From: Roseiarcus sp963774195
GTDB lineage: Bacteria; Pseudomonadota; Alphaproteobacteria; Rhizobiales; Beijerinckiaceae
DNA length: 64,000 nucleotides
NCBI GenBank assembly: GCA_963774195.1
Contig: CAVZDY010000001.1
Location: 248,001-312,000 of the forward strand
Direction of reading: 5' to 3'
In this document: positions 49,383 through 58,711 of the stretch, in pieces
Position numbering within the stretch: position 1 is the stretch's first letter
How the letters are laid out: every line of letters starts with the position of its first letter
Translations under genes and position numbers: made by a program
The notes under the pieces: generated by a model
What the model saw: only the letters and a program-made list of their open reading frames with translations
Database searches by the model: none
Told to the model about the DNA's origin: nothing

Positions 49383-50531
49383 TCAGTGAGCCTGAACGGG
49401 CGACGATGCGACCACCACCGGCGCGCCGTTATGAATCTGCACGAGCACGGCGTTGAAGCCATACGCCTGCCCCTTGTCCGTGAACTGGTAGACGCCGTTG
49501 GGCGCTTCATAGTGCGTCTTGGCCAGCGCCTGGCGGATCGCTTCGGGATCGGTCGAGCCGGCGCGCGCGATCGCCTCCGCCATGATGTGCACGGTGTTGT
49601 AGCCGGCCGCGCCGTATTTGCCGGGCTTGGAGCCGAAAGCGTCTTCGTAGGCCTTGACGAAGGCAGCGCTAAGCGGGGTGTCCTCGGTCGCCACATAGGG
49701 AACTGCCGCGTAGAGACCCTCCGCCGCCGGGCCGGTCAGGCTGATGAAGTCGGCAGTGGCCCACGATCCCACGCCGAACACCTTGGTCGTCACGCCCATC
49801 TGGCGGAATTGCTTCATGAGGGTGGAGCCGTCCTGGGTTTCGGCGGCGACAAAGATGCCGTCGACATTCGCCGCACGAAGCTTGGTCGCCAGGGTAAGGA
49901 AGTCCGTCGTCCCGTGATCGAAATATTCGGTCATGACGGTCTTGACGCCGAGCGCCGACAGGCTCTTCTCGAAGCCAGCGACGCCGCCGCGCCCCCAATC
50001 GTCGTTGACGCCGACATAGGCGACGGTCTTGAGTTTGAGATTGTCGGCCAAGATCCGCGCGAAGGCGTCCGCCAGGAGCGCATCGGTCTCCGCAGCGCGG
50101 AAGAAATAGGGATTGCCCTGCTCGGTCAGGGCCGCCGCAGAGGAGACGCCGGTCAGCAGCGGAATCTTGTACCTGGCGGCGACTGGCATGATGGCCGCAG
50201 TCGCCGAACTGCAAAACGCCCCGATCAACGCCGCAACCTGATCTTTCTCGATGAGCTTCTCGACTGCGTTTACAGAGTTGGCCGGCTTGCACTGGTCGTC
50301 CTCGATGACGAGGGAGAGAGGCTTTCCGAGTACGCCTCCCTTTGCGTTGATTTCCCTGACCGCCACCTTGGAGCCGTCGATAACCTCGTGGCCATTGTAC
50401 GCCACAGATCCCGTCAGCGGCTCGATGAGGCCGATCTTGACGCCGTCCTCGGCAAGAGCAGGAAGAGGACAGGCGAGAACAGCAAGGCCACCGGACACAA
50501 CGGCGGCGCGGATCGACTTACGCATCTGCAT
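49383..50531 (-). CDS. livK: ABC transporter periplasmic substrate-binding protein (LivK family)
   Basis: 382 residues with a signal peptide (about 1-27, ending PLPALA). Core blocks IGLIEPLTGSVAYNGHEVID, VAALIGAFCSSATAAIMPVA and YVGVNDDWGRGG are those of HAAT binding proteins. First gene of livKHMGF, followed by nicC. In this setting the ligand is probably nicotinate or a related pyridine or aromatic acid; this is inference from context. Confidence 0.88.
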   Translation of the reverse strand: MQMRKSIRAAVVSGGLAVLACPLPALAEDGVKIGLIEPLTGSVAYNGHEVIDGSKVAVREINAKGGVLGKPLSLVIEDDQCKPANSVNAVEKLIEKDQVAALIGAFCSSATAAIMPVAARYKIPLLTGVSSAAALTEQGNPYFFRAAETDALLADAFARILADNLKLKTVAYVGVNDDWGRGGVAGFEKSLSALGVKTVMTEYFDHGTTDFLTLATKLRAANVDGIFVAAETQDGSTLMKQFRQMGVTTKVFGVGSWATADFISLTGPAAEGLYAAVPYVATEDTPLSAAFVKAYEDAFGSKPGKYGAAGYNTVHIMAEAIARAGSTDPEAIRQALAKTHYEAPNGVYQFTDKGQAYGFNAVLVQIHNGAPVVVASSPVQAH

Positions 50532-51176
50532 TTCCCCTCAATTGTTGAACAGCTGTTCCGCAGGCCTCGAGTTTGAAGAGATGCTTGGGGATGCGGCGCG
50601 CATTGCGCGGCGGACGCTTCCTCTCGTTCTCGTCTCCTCCATGCGGCCAGGGCCTTCTAATTATTTATGCGACTAATTAATTTAATAACACACCCCTAGC
50701 TTCCCCGACAAGCGCATTTGTTGGGCAGATCGCGCCGCTGAAAGATCGTTGAACCCAGCGCCGCAGCGCTTGCGGCGATGCGACGCAGCGAACTTGCACT
50801 TTCGCGTCTTGCCGATTCCCTCTCGCGAATTGCGCGGGTCTTCGAAAGGGCGCGTCTTCGGAAGGATCTCGCTTAGGGAGATGGCGCTCCTGGTTGAGGC
50901 GGCCCTGGCCGACACATTACCGAACATGAGGAGATGGGGGATGTCGGTCACCGGAAGGGAGTTCAGTCGGCCGATTCCTAAGTGCGGCCGCCGCCGGCGT
51001 GGGCGAAACTCTATGAGACCATGGAGCAGCGGTTCGGATAACCCTGGCTTAAGCAATTGAATTTGCTGACCGTGCCAGCTCCTCTTGGGAACCAATCAGA
51101 GCGTTCCAAGGTTTATTCAATCGGGCGGAGCATCGGCGCCGCGAATAAGTTCGGCAGTCACTGATTCGAGGAAGCC
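50532..51176. other. 645-bp spacer with the transporter promoter; rest unidentified
   Basis: The left part (50,532-50,700) is the livK upstream region with the operator candidate. Between 50,700 and 51,176 both strands have frames of about 100 codons with no family features; I call neither. Confidence 0.5.
50657..50690. promoter_or_regulatory. AT-rich operator candidate upstream of livK
   Basis: CTAATTATTTA then TGCGA then CTAATTAATTTA: two near-direct half-sites. CGACTAATTAA (50,670-50,680) matches CGGCTAATTAA upstream of nicF at 10 of 11 bases. It lies about 130-160 bp before livK. Suggests that the transport/nicC transcript and nicFEDX are controlled by the same regulator. Confidence 0.5.
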
Positions 51177-51497
51177 ATGACCCTCTCAAACGATGGCATT
51201 CTAACAATCCTCATCGTCGGTATCGTCGCCGGGTGGTTTGCCGGCCAGGTCGTACGGGGCGGCGGCTTCGGCCTTGTCGGCGACCTTGCAGTCGGCATCG
51301 TCGGCGCTCTTGTCGGCGAATGGCTCCTACCCCGACTTCATATCGCCCTGGGCGTCGGCATAGTCGCTCAAATTGCCAACGCTGCGATCGGAGCGATCAT
51401 TCTACTGCTCGTCCTCCGATTGTTGGGAGGCGGCCCGCGATGGGGAAGAGGCTGGGGACCTAGTGGATGGGGAGGCTCCTGGCGCCGCCGCTGGTAG
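51177..51497 (+). CDS. GlsB/YeaQ/YmgE-family stress membrane protein
   Basis: 106 residues: three hydrophobic helices (ILTILIVGIVAGWFAGQVV, LVGDLAVGIVGALVGEWLL, ANAAIGAIILLLVLRLLGG) with the GxxGD...GIVGA pattern of the transglycosylase-associated family, and a Gly/Trp/Arg-rich tail (WGRGWGPSGWGG). Inner-membrane protein linked to stress responses in related species; no enzymatic role known. Confidence 0.85.
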   Translation: MTLSNDGILTILIVGIVAGWFAGQVVRGGGFGLVGDLAVGIVGALVGEWLLPRLHIALGVGIVAQIANAAIGAIILLLVLRLLGGGPRWGRGWGPSGWGGSWRRRW

Positions 51498-51609
51498 CGT
51501 GGAGCGTATTCGTCGCGTCGTCGCCCCAAACGCTTTGGCCAGCGCATCGAGTTCCCTCGCGAGGTCGAGGGTGTAACTGACATCTGCCGGGAAGAACCTG
51601 CTGTTCTAA

Positions 51610-52290
51610 GTGCGCTACGATCAATTCTTCCAGACCCTCGGCAACGGCGCCAACATCGACAATTTCGGCGGCGGCAAAGGCCTCGAGCTGATCCCGACAA
51701 CGACCAACGAAGTGATCATCGGCGTTCCCGCCTATGAAGAGCGCTCGATCGTCAAACCCGTCTCGGGTTTCGCCGACTGGCAATTCGTTCTCCTCAAACA
51801 GCGCCTGTTGAGCGCCAACGAAAGCCAGGGCAACTACATCCTGACGCTCTTCCTGTCGGCTTCGGCGCCGACCGGCGACACGGCGTTCACCAACAACGCC
51901 TATCTGATCACCCCGACGATCGCCGGCGGCATTGGCTTCGGCGATTTCGACATTCAGGCGACTTTCGGCGTCACCTTTCCGACCGCGAACGAATTGACGC
52001 TTGGGACCGCTTACGCCACCAACGTCGTCCTCCAATACCATTTCGCCACCTACTTCTGGCCGGAACTCGAATTCAACGACACCTATTGGGATGGCGGTCT
52101 GCGATCAGGCAAGAACCAGCTGTTCGTCACGCCGGGCATCGTGCTTGGCCGCTTCCAACTCGGCGGGCGCGCGAAGCTGATTGTCGGCGCCGGCTATCAA
52201 GTGGCGCTCACGCCGCCGCAAACCCTCACGCCGGTCCTGACCCCGACCTACAATCACGAGTGGCTGATGACGGCCCGCGTCACGTTCTGA
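51610..52290 (+). pseudogene. outer-membrane beta-barrel protein, N-terminus missing
   Basis: 226 residues with barrel-strand patterns (YLITPTIAGGIGFGDFDIQA, VVLQYHFATYFWPELEFND) and a C-terminal aromatic, TARVTF, as required for outer-membrane insertion. A TAA lies directly before the first codon (a GTG at 51610) and no signal peptide can be reached in any frame upstream, so the 5' end is lost or frameshifted beyond recovery. Function unknown. Confidence 0.65.
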
Positions 52291-52323
52291 GCAGCAGCAA
52301 TTGCGCGAGGGGCGTGAGCGCGC

Positions 52324-52578
52324 CTAGGCGGGCGACAGCACGACTCGCCGCTTTGGCATCGCCTCCTCGGGCGCGCCGGCGCAGCGCTGACGCACCAGAT
52401 CGGTTACATCAGCCGGAGCCGCCCTTGCGAACCAAGCTGCGCCGGTCGGCGAGGGAACAAGAAACAAGGCTACATTCGCGTCGCCGTTTTTGACGACGAG
52501 GCACGCGCCGACGCGAGAATCCTCCATCAGCCGCGCCTCGATCCATCTGGCGTCCACCGCCGCACCTTTTGACGTCAT
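52324..52578 (-). CDS. small hypothetical protein
   Basis: 84 residues: ARWIEARLMEDSRVGACLVV and ALFLVPSPTGAAWFARAAP then VTDLVRQRCAGAP. Weak resemblance in style to C-terminal domains of AMP-binding enzymes, not enough for a call. No signal or membrane segment. It stands convergent to the barrel fragment. Confidence 0.45.
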   Translation of the reverse strand: MTSKGAAVDARWIEARLMEDSRVGACLVVKNGDANVALFLVPSPTGAAWFARAAPADVTDLVRQRCAGAPEEAMPKRRVVLSPA

Positions 52579-52718
52579 GAGCGCAGCTGCCCCTTCGCCG
52601 AGACCGGCTCGCGGCGAAAGTTGGGCGGCGAATGTGGCTGTGCGGTGGTCCTGTTATTGATTTTTCGTAAGAAGGCCGGCTCGGCGCTCACGAGCAACGC
52701 CCGCGCCAACAAAAGCCG

Positions 52719-53024
52719 CTACGTCTTGCCGTGCGCTGCGTCGATGAGAATGCGGAAGGCGCGCAGGATCTGCGCCCGTTGCTGCGGGTCGTAGATGTAG
52801 AGATCCGCCTCCGCCTTGTTCGCCTCGTGGCCGTTCCAGGTCGAGCGGATGCACTGCCCAGAATCGCACTTGAACATGACGCCGACAGCCTTTTCGCCAG
52901 CCTCCGTCGTGTCGGCGGGATATTCGTACTCGAGAACGTGAACGTCCTGGATGGCGAACGCCACCTGATGCGTGTTGACCTCGGCCTGAGCGCCGTCGCG
53001 AAAAACGGCCGCCTCCTCGCTCAT
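52719..53024 (-). CDS. hypothetical protein
   Basis: 101 residues from the ATG at 53024. Features: VNTHQVAFAIQDVHVLEYEY, VGVMFKCDSGQCIRSTWNG (two Cys), then YIYDPQQRAQILRAFRILID. A compact soluble protein with a single charged C-terminal helix; family not recognised. It lies 23 bp after another small gene on the same strand; the duplicated phrase GCCGGGA(A)GTCTT spans the junction. Confidence 0.55.
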   Translation of the reverse strand: MSEEAAVFRDGAQAEVNTHQVAFAIQDVHVLEYEYPADTTEAGEKAVGVMFKCDSGQCIRSTWNGHEANKAEADLYIYDPQQRAQILRAFRILIDAAHGKT

Positions 53025-53046
53025 CGCCACTTCAATGCCGGGAGTC

Positions 53047-53223
53047 TTAATGCCGGGAAGTCTTGGCGCTCGCCGAAAAGCGTACGCCCTTCGTCAGCCA
53101 GCGGGTCAGATCGGCCGAGTTGCCGGAGCGGTACTTGGGATTGGCGGCTGTCACCTGCGGAAGGATCTTGCTCAAAAAATCCTCCGCTTCTTCAACATGT
53201 TCCGGCTGTGAGACGTTGACCAT
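53047..53223 (-). CDS. small hypothetical protein
   Basis: 58 residues from the ATG at 53223 with GGGAG 6 bp upstream. EHVEEAEDFLSKILPQVTAA then SGNSADLTRWLTKGVRFSAS; soluble and helical. Longer reading to 53334 lacks a ribosome site. Probably co-transcribed with the 52,719 gene. Confidence 0.45.
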   Translation of the reverse strand: MVNVSQPEHVEEAEDFLSKILPQVTAANPKYRSGNSADLTRWLTKGVRFSASAKTSRH

Positions 53224-53661
53224 CGCGATCTCCCTAGCAAACCCCCCGGGCGGCGTGGACGCGGTCTGATCCAGCGCAAGGCCAACCTGGGGCCAAGCGC
53301 AATAAAAGATCGTAAGCGCGTGAACGAACCTCACGTTGCAGCGTTCCTAAACCAAAGGCCGATTCCAGCGGCGCCCACTTTTGTGGCACATTTGGAGTGT
53401 AAAGTGTTGTCTCTCTGGGTTTTTGGCAAGAGCGCCTTCGGACGCTCTCTCCAGTCCGGGAAGGCCGCAGAAATGTTAAGTTGGCCGACGACGAGGGGTG
53501 AGAATTTGGAGCTTGCGCCTGTGAGGGAATCCCTCCAGGCTTCAATGGCGCCGTTTATGCAGCGTCCCATTCCGGCACAGTCGCAACGCCATTTTAACCA
53601 ATTATCTCCACACTCGACTGCGACCAGGAGAAGGTAACGACAATCCCTCTGGGAGTCCGCG
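53224..53661. other. 438-bp divergent spacer upstream of prkA
   Basis: Must carry the prkA promoter. TTGTGGCACATTTGG at about 53,380 looks like half of a sigma-54 site but lacks the GC at -12. No gene seen; the long frames here have random composition. Confidence 0.5.
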
Positions 53662-55672
53662 ATGAATACACAAGCGGTCCACGCATATACGCATTCGATC
53701 GGTGCAGATGTCCTTTCCGCCGCGCCGAACAAGGGCGCAGAAGTCTTCGGGCTGTTCTCCTCCGCATACTCGCGTGAGCGCCGCGAGGTCATGAGCCTTG
53801 GCGACTATCTCGAAGGGTGCCGCAACGATCCGAGCTTCTATGCGACCGCGGCGGAGCGCATGATCGCAGCGATCGGCGAGCCGACGATTTTCGACACCAG
53901 CAAAGATCGGCGGCTGGGCCGAATCTTTCTCAACCGAACCATCAAGATCTACCCCTCAATGACCGGTTTCTTCGGCATGGAGGAGACGATCCAGCGGGTC
54001 GTGAGCTATTTCCAGCACGCCGCCCAAGGCCTCGAAGAGCGCAAGCAGATTCTCTATCTGCTGGGTCCTGTCGGCGGTGGTAAGTCCTCGCTCGCCGAGC
54101 GCCTGAAGCAATTGATGGAGACCCAGCCGATCTACGCGCTCGCCGCCGGCGAGGAGATCAGCCCGGTGTTCGAATCGCCGCTCGGCTTGTTCCGCCCCGA
54201 GTTCGATGGGCGCCTTCCTGCAGCGGCAGTACAACATCCCCGCGCGCCGCCTTACCGGGATTTGCTCGCCTTGGGCGGCCAAGCGGCTCGACGAATTCGA
54301 CGGCGATGTCTCGAAATTCTCCGTCGTCAAGATGTATCCGTCCAAGCTGCGTCAAATTGGCGTAGCGAAGACGGAGCCCGGCGACGAAAACAACCAGGAT
54401 ATCTCGGCCCTCGTCGGCAAGGTCGACATCCGCAAGCTCGAGCACTACTCGCAGCACGATCCCGACGCCTACAGCTATTCGGGCGGCCTCAACCGGACGA
54501 CGCAGGGGCTGCTCGAATTCGTCGAGATGTTCAAGGCGCCGATCAAGGTGCTCCACCCGCTGCTGACGGCGACTCAGGAGGGCAACTACGCCGGCACCGA
54601 AAATCTCGGCGCGCTGCCGTTCCAGGGCGTCATCCTCGCCCATTCCAACGAATCGGAATGGGAGCAATTCAAGAACAACAAGAACAACGAGGCGTTCCTC
54701 GACCGTATCTGCGTCGTGAAGGTGCCCTATTGCCTGCGCGTCAGCGAAGAGGCCCAGATCTACGCCAAGCTGCTGGAGACCAGCGAACTCTCCGCCGCGC
54801 CCTGCGCTCCGGAAGTGCTGGAAATCCTCGCCCGCTTCTGCGTCCTCTCGCGCATCAAGGAGCATCAGAACTCGCCGCTTTATTCCAAGATGCGGGTCTA
54901 TAACGGCGACAACCTCAAGGACACCGACCCGAAGGCCAAGTCGATTCAGGAATATCGCGAGGCCGCCGGGGTGGCGGAGGGCATGTCCGGCATTTCGACC
55001 CGGTTCGCCTTCAAGGTGCTGTCGGAGACCTTCAACTACGACAGCGAGGAAATCGCCGCCGACCCTGTCCATTTGATGTACGTGCTCGAGCAGGCGATCA
55101 AGCGCGAGCAGTATCCCAAGGAGACCGAGGAGCGTTACCTCGAATTCGTAAAATCCGTCCTGGCGCCGCGTTACGCAGAGTTCATCGGTCGCGAGATCCA
55201 GAAGGCCTATATCGAATCCTACAGCGAATACGGTCAGAATCTGTTCGATCGCTATATCGCCTATGCGGACGCGTGGATCGAGGAACAGGACTTTAAGGAC
55301 GCCGACACCGGCCAGGTGTTCGACCGCCAGATTCTCGACGCCGAGCTCTCCAAGACGGAAAAGCCGGCGGGGATCGCCAATCCCAAGGATTTCCGCAACG
55401 AGGTCGTCAAATTCGCGCTTCGCGCCCGGGCGAACAACCAGGGCAAGAATCCCTCCTGGACCAGCTACGAGAAGATTCGGGAGGTGATCGAAAAGCGAAT
55501 GTTCAGCCAAGTCGAGGAGTTGCTGCCGATCATCAGCTTCGGCGCCAAGCAGGACTCCAAGACCGAGCAGCAGCACGCCGATTTCCTCGCCCGCATGATG
55601 GCGCGCGGGTACACGGAAAGGCAGGTCCGTCGGCTGGTTGAGTGGTACATGCGCGTCAACAAAGCCGGGTGA
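53662..55672 (+). pseudogene. prkA: PrkA (YeaG) AAA+/serine protein kinase, single-base frameshift
   Basis: GGGAG lies before the ATG at 53662. N-terminal MSLGDYLEGCRNDPSFYATA, Walker A LLGPVGGGKSS, then PVFESPLGLFRPEFDG. One extra G at about 54,209 (GATGGGCGCC) breaks the frame, and the next frame continues LQRQYNIPARRLTGI, then TEPGDENNQDISALVGKVDI, LHPLLTATQEGN, HSNESEW and the YARANN-type C-terminus to 55672. Restored length about 670, normal for PrkA. Stress or stationary-phase kinase with AAA and PrkA domains. Heads the operon prkA-yeaH-spoVR. Given the family's conservation, the shift is probably an assembly error. Confidence 0.9.
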
Positions 55673-55691
55673 CGGAGAAAGAGATAAGCGA

Positions 55692-57012
55692 ATGCCCCAG
55701 CTAATCGATCGCCGACTCAATCCGCGCGACAAGAGTCTCGGCAATCGACAACGCTTTCTTCGGCGCGCCCGCGCGCAGATCAAGCAAGCCGTCGACAAGG
55801 CCGTCCGCGATCGCTCGATTGCGGACGCCGCGAAGGGCGGGTCGGTTTCCATTCCCACGGAGGGCATCGGCGAGCCCCACTTCGTGTTCTCCGACAAGGG
55901 CGGGAATAGGGAGCGTGTGTTCCCCGGCAACAAGAAATTCGTCGCCGGCGACCAGATCCAGAAGCCTCCAGGCGGCGGAGCTGGCGGCTCGGGCAAGGAC
56001 GCCTCGAATTCCGGAGCGGGCGAGGACGCATTCACCTTCGCCCTGTCCGAAAACGAGTTTCTCGATATTCTGTTCGACGGTCTCGAACTGCCTGATCTCG
56101 TCAAATCCTCGTTGACCGACGTGTTGGTCTCGGACCATCGGCGCGCCGGCTATTCGACCGACGGAACGACGCCCAATCTCAACGTGCTGCGCACGATGCG
56201 CACCAGCATGAGCCGCCGCTTGGCGCTGCGACGCCCCAGGGTGGACGACATTGAGCGCCTCGAGCAGGAACTCGCTGCGCTGCAACAGGGCAAGGACTGG
56301 CTGGATCCGGTCGACGGCGAACGGCGCGACGAGATCGCCGCCGACATCGAAAGGCTCAAGCGACGTCATCGCGCGATCCCCTACATCGACCCGATCGACG
56401 TCCGCTATAACCGCTTCGCGCCGGTTACAACGCCGCGCGCCAAGGCGGTCATGTTCTGCCTGATGGACGTCTCCGCCTCGATGGGCGAGCGCGAAAAGGA
56501 CCTCGCCAAGCGGTTCTTCATCCTGCTCCACCTGTTTCTCAAACGGAAATACGACCGCGTGGAAGTCGTGTTCATTCGCCACACCCACGAGGCCGGCGAG
56601 GTCGACGAGCAGGAGTTCTTCTATGGCCGCGAGTTCGGGCGGCACTGTCGTCAGCACCGCGCTAGAAAAAATGATCGAAATTCGCCAGCAGCGGTACCCG
56701 ATCGCCGACTGGAACGTTTACTGCGCACAGGCGTCCGACGGCGACAATTCGAGCGGCGACACCGCCGGCTGCGTCGAATTGTTGAGCGAAGCGATCCTCC
56801 CGATAAGCCAGTACTACGCCTATATCGAGATCGCGGAATCCCTCGAAGAAGGCGCGAGAGGATTCTCCATGGGAGGCAAGGAATTGTGGCGGGGCTACTC
56901 GGAGCTCCTCAGCGCCAAGAACTTCGCCATGAAGCAGGTCGCGGGACGAGGGGACATCTATCCGGTGTTCCGTGAACTCTTCGCGAAACAGAGCCGCAAA
57001 GGCGTGACGTGA
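55692..57012 (+). pseudogene. yeaH: YeaH (DUF444) protein, single-base frameshift
   Basis: ATG at 55692, 19 bp after prkA. IDRRLNPRDKSLGNRQRFLR, a Gly-rich linker, NVLRTMRTSMSRR, and the von Willebrand-like AVMFCLMDVSASMGEREKDL. At about 56,633 one extra T separates QEFFYGRE from SGGTVVSTALEKMIEIRQQR; the second frame ends SRKGVT at 57012. Restored length about 439 residues. YeaH acts with PrkA and YcgB/SpoVR in nutrient-stress responses. Confidence 0.9.
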
Positions 57013-58538
57013 TGGATTTTTCGGCACTCGATGCCCGCAAATTAGGCGCCGGCGACCATCTCTATGAAGGCGCCGAGTGGAACTTCCCAACCCTGATGCG
57101 CGCCTACGAGGCGGTCGAGGACATCGCTCTCAACGATCTCGGCCTCGAGGTCTTCCCCAACCAGATCGAGGTGATTTCGGCCGAGCAGATGCTCGACGCT
57201 TATTGCTCCGTCGGCATGCCGCTGATGTACCCGCACTGGTCGTTCGGCAAGCGCTTCGTCCGCGACGAGGCGCTCTACCGCAAGGGCTACCAGGCGCTGG
57301 CCTATGAAATCGTCATCAACTCCGATCCATGCATCAGCTACTACATGGAAGAGAATACGATGGCGATGCAGACGCTGGTGCTCGCGCACGCGGCGTTCGG
57401 CCATAACCACTTCTTCAAGAACAACTATCTGTTCCAGCAGTGGACCGATTCGAGCAGCATTCTCGACTATCTCGATTTCGCCAAGCGCTATATGCTGGAA
57501 TGCGAGGAGCGCCACGGCGTTGCCGCGGTCGAGGCGACGCTCGACGCCGCGCACGCTCTGATGAACCAGGGCGTCTTCCGCTATCGGCGCGCGACCAAGT
57601 TGAAGCTCGGCGAATATGAGAAGCGCCGGCGGGAGCGCCTGGAGGAACAGGCGCGCAGCTACAGCGACCTCTGGCGCACGGTGCCGACCGCCCACAACGC
57701 GCATGAGTCGGATCTGAGCGACACGGAGGTGCGCGAGCGCAAGCAACGGCTGCGGTTGCCGGAAGAGAACCTGCTGTATTTCCTCGAAAAACACAGCCCC
57801 ATTCTGCAGGATTGGCAACGTGAGCTGCTGCGCATCGTGCGCAACATCGCCCAGTATTTCTATCCGCAGCGACAGACCAAACTAATGAACGAAGGCTGCG
57901 CGACCTTCGTCCATTATTACATCGTCAACCGGCTGTTCGAGAAAGGCCTGATCTCGGAAGGCGCGTTGCTGGAAATCCTGCACAGCCATTCGAACGTCGT
58001 CTTCCAGCCCGAATACGACGACCCGCGCTTTAGCGGCGTCAACCCTTATGCGCTCGGCTTCGCGATGATGCAGGACATTCAGCGCATCTGCGTCGCGCCG
58101 ACCGCCGAGGACCAGGAATGGTTCCCGGATCTCGCCGGCCGGGCCGACTGGCGCGGCGTGCTGAAAGACGTTTGGGCAAACTTCCGCGACAAATCCTTCG
58201 TGCGGCAGTTCCTCAGCCCTCACCTCATCCGTCGCTTCAAGCTGTTCGCGCTGTCCGACAAGTCCGACGATCCGCACTACCTTGTCGAGGCGATCCACGA
58301 CGCGGAAGGCTACCGGCGGGTGCGGGAGATCCTCGCCGAGAGCTACGACGTCGGCGCCAGCGAACCGGACATCCAGGTCGCGGACGTCGATCTGCTCGGC
58401 AACCGGGAACTCATCCTGCAGCACAATGTGCGCGACGGCGTGCGGCTCGACGCCCACAGCCGCGACGAGACGGTGCGCCACATCCGGCGGCTATGGGGCT
58501 ACGGGGTGCGCATGGAGGAAGTGCACGCTGCGGCTTGA
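57012..58538 (+). CDS. SpoVR-family protein (YcgB)
   Basis: 508 residues; the ATG at 57012 overlaps the yeaH stop (TGATG). SpoVR blocks: YPHWSFGKRFVRDEALYRKG, AYEIVINSDPCISYYMEENT, VLAHAAFGHNHFFKNNYLFQ, NEGCATFVHYYI. Intact frame of normal length. Third gene of the prkA-yeaH-spoVR unit conserved in Proteobacteria; its biochemical role is not known. Confidence 0.93.
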   Translation: MDFSALDARKLGAGDHLYEGAEWNFPTLMRAYEAVEDIALNDLGLEVFPNQIEVISAEQMLDAYCSVGMPLMYPHWSFGKRFVRDEALYRKGYQALAYEIVINSDPCISYYMEENTMAMQTLVLAHAAFGHNHFFKNNYLFQQWTDSSSILDYLDFAKRYMLECEERHGVAAVEATLDAAHALMNQGVFRYRRATKLKLGEYEKRRRERLEEQARSYSDLWRTVPTAHNAHESDLSDTEVRERKQRLRLPEENLLYFLEKHSPILQDWQRELLRIVRNIAQYFYPQRQTKLMNEGCATFVHYYIVNRLFEKGLISEGALLEILHSHSNVVFQPEYDDPRFSGVNPYALGFAMMQDIQRICVAPTAEDQEWFPDLAGRADWRGVLKDVWANFRDKSFVRQFLSPHLIRRFKLFALSDKSDDPHYLVEAIHDAEGYRRVREILAESYDVGASEPDIQVADVDLLGNRELILQHNVRDGVRLDAHSRDETVRHIRRLWGYGVRMEEVHAAA

Positions 58539-58568
58539 GCGGCGCCAAAGCCGCCGTCCACCACCAGT

Positions 58569-58679
58569 CCGTCATGCCCGGCCTTGCGCCGGGCAGCCAC
58601 GCCGCGCAGTTGCGGCAAATCTCGAAGGTCTTGGCCCGCGGGCGCCGCGTGGGTGGCCGGGACAAGCCCGCCCATGACG
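58569..58679. repeat. intergenic palindromic repeat of a second family
   Basis: Begins CCGTCATGCCCGGCCTTGCG then CCGGGCAGCCACG and ends GTGGCCGGGACAAGCCCGCC then CATGACG, giving a long hairpin between convergent spoVR and reductase genes. Different arms from the 1,177/40,010 family. Probably also serves as a bidirectional transcript end. Confidence 0.7.
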
Positions 58680-58711
58680 CCCAGAGGCCGGTGAGCGAGG
58701 GGAGGCCGCGC

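Noticed and set aside
53375..53395. Sigma-54 promoter before prkA
   Set aside because: TGGCAC is present but the -12 GC element is not at the required spacing.
54158..56104. 648-codon minus-strand frame opposite prkA and yeaH
   Set aside because: Antisense shadow; the plus strand encodes unmistakable PrkA and YeaH.
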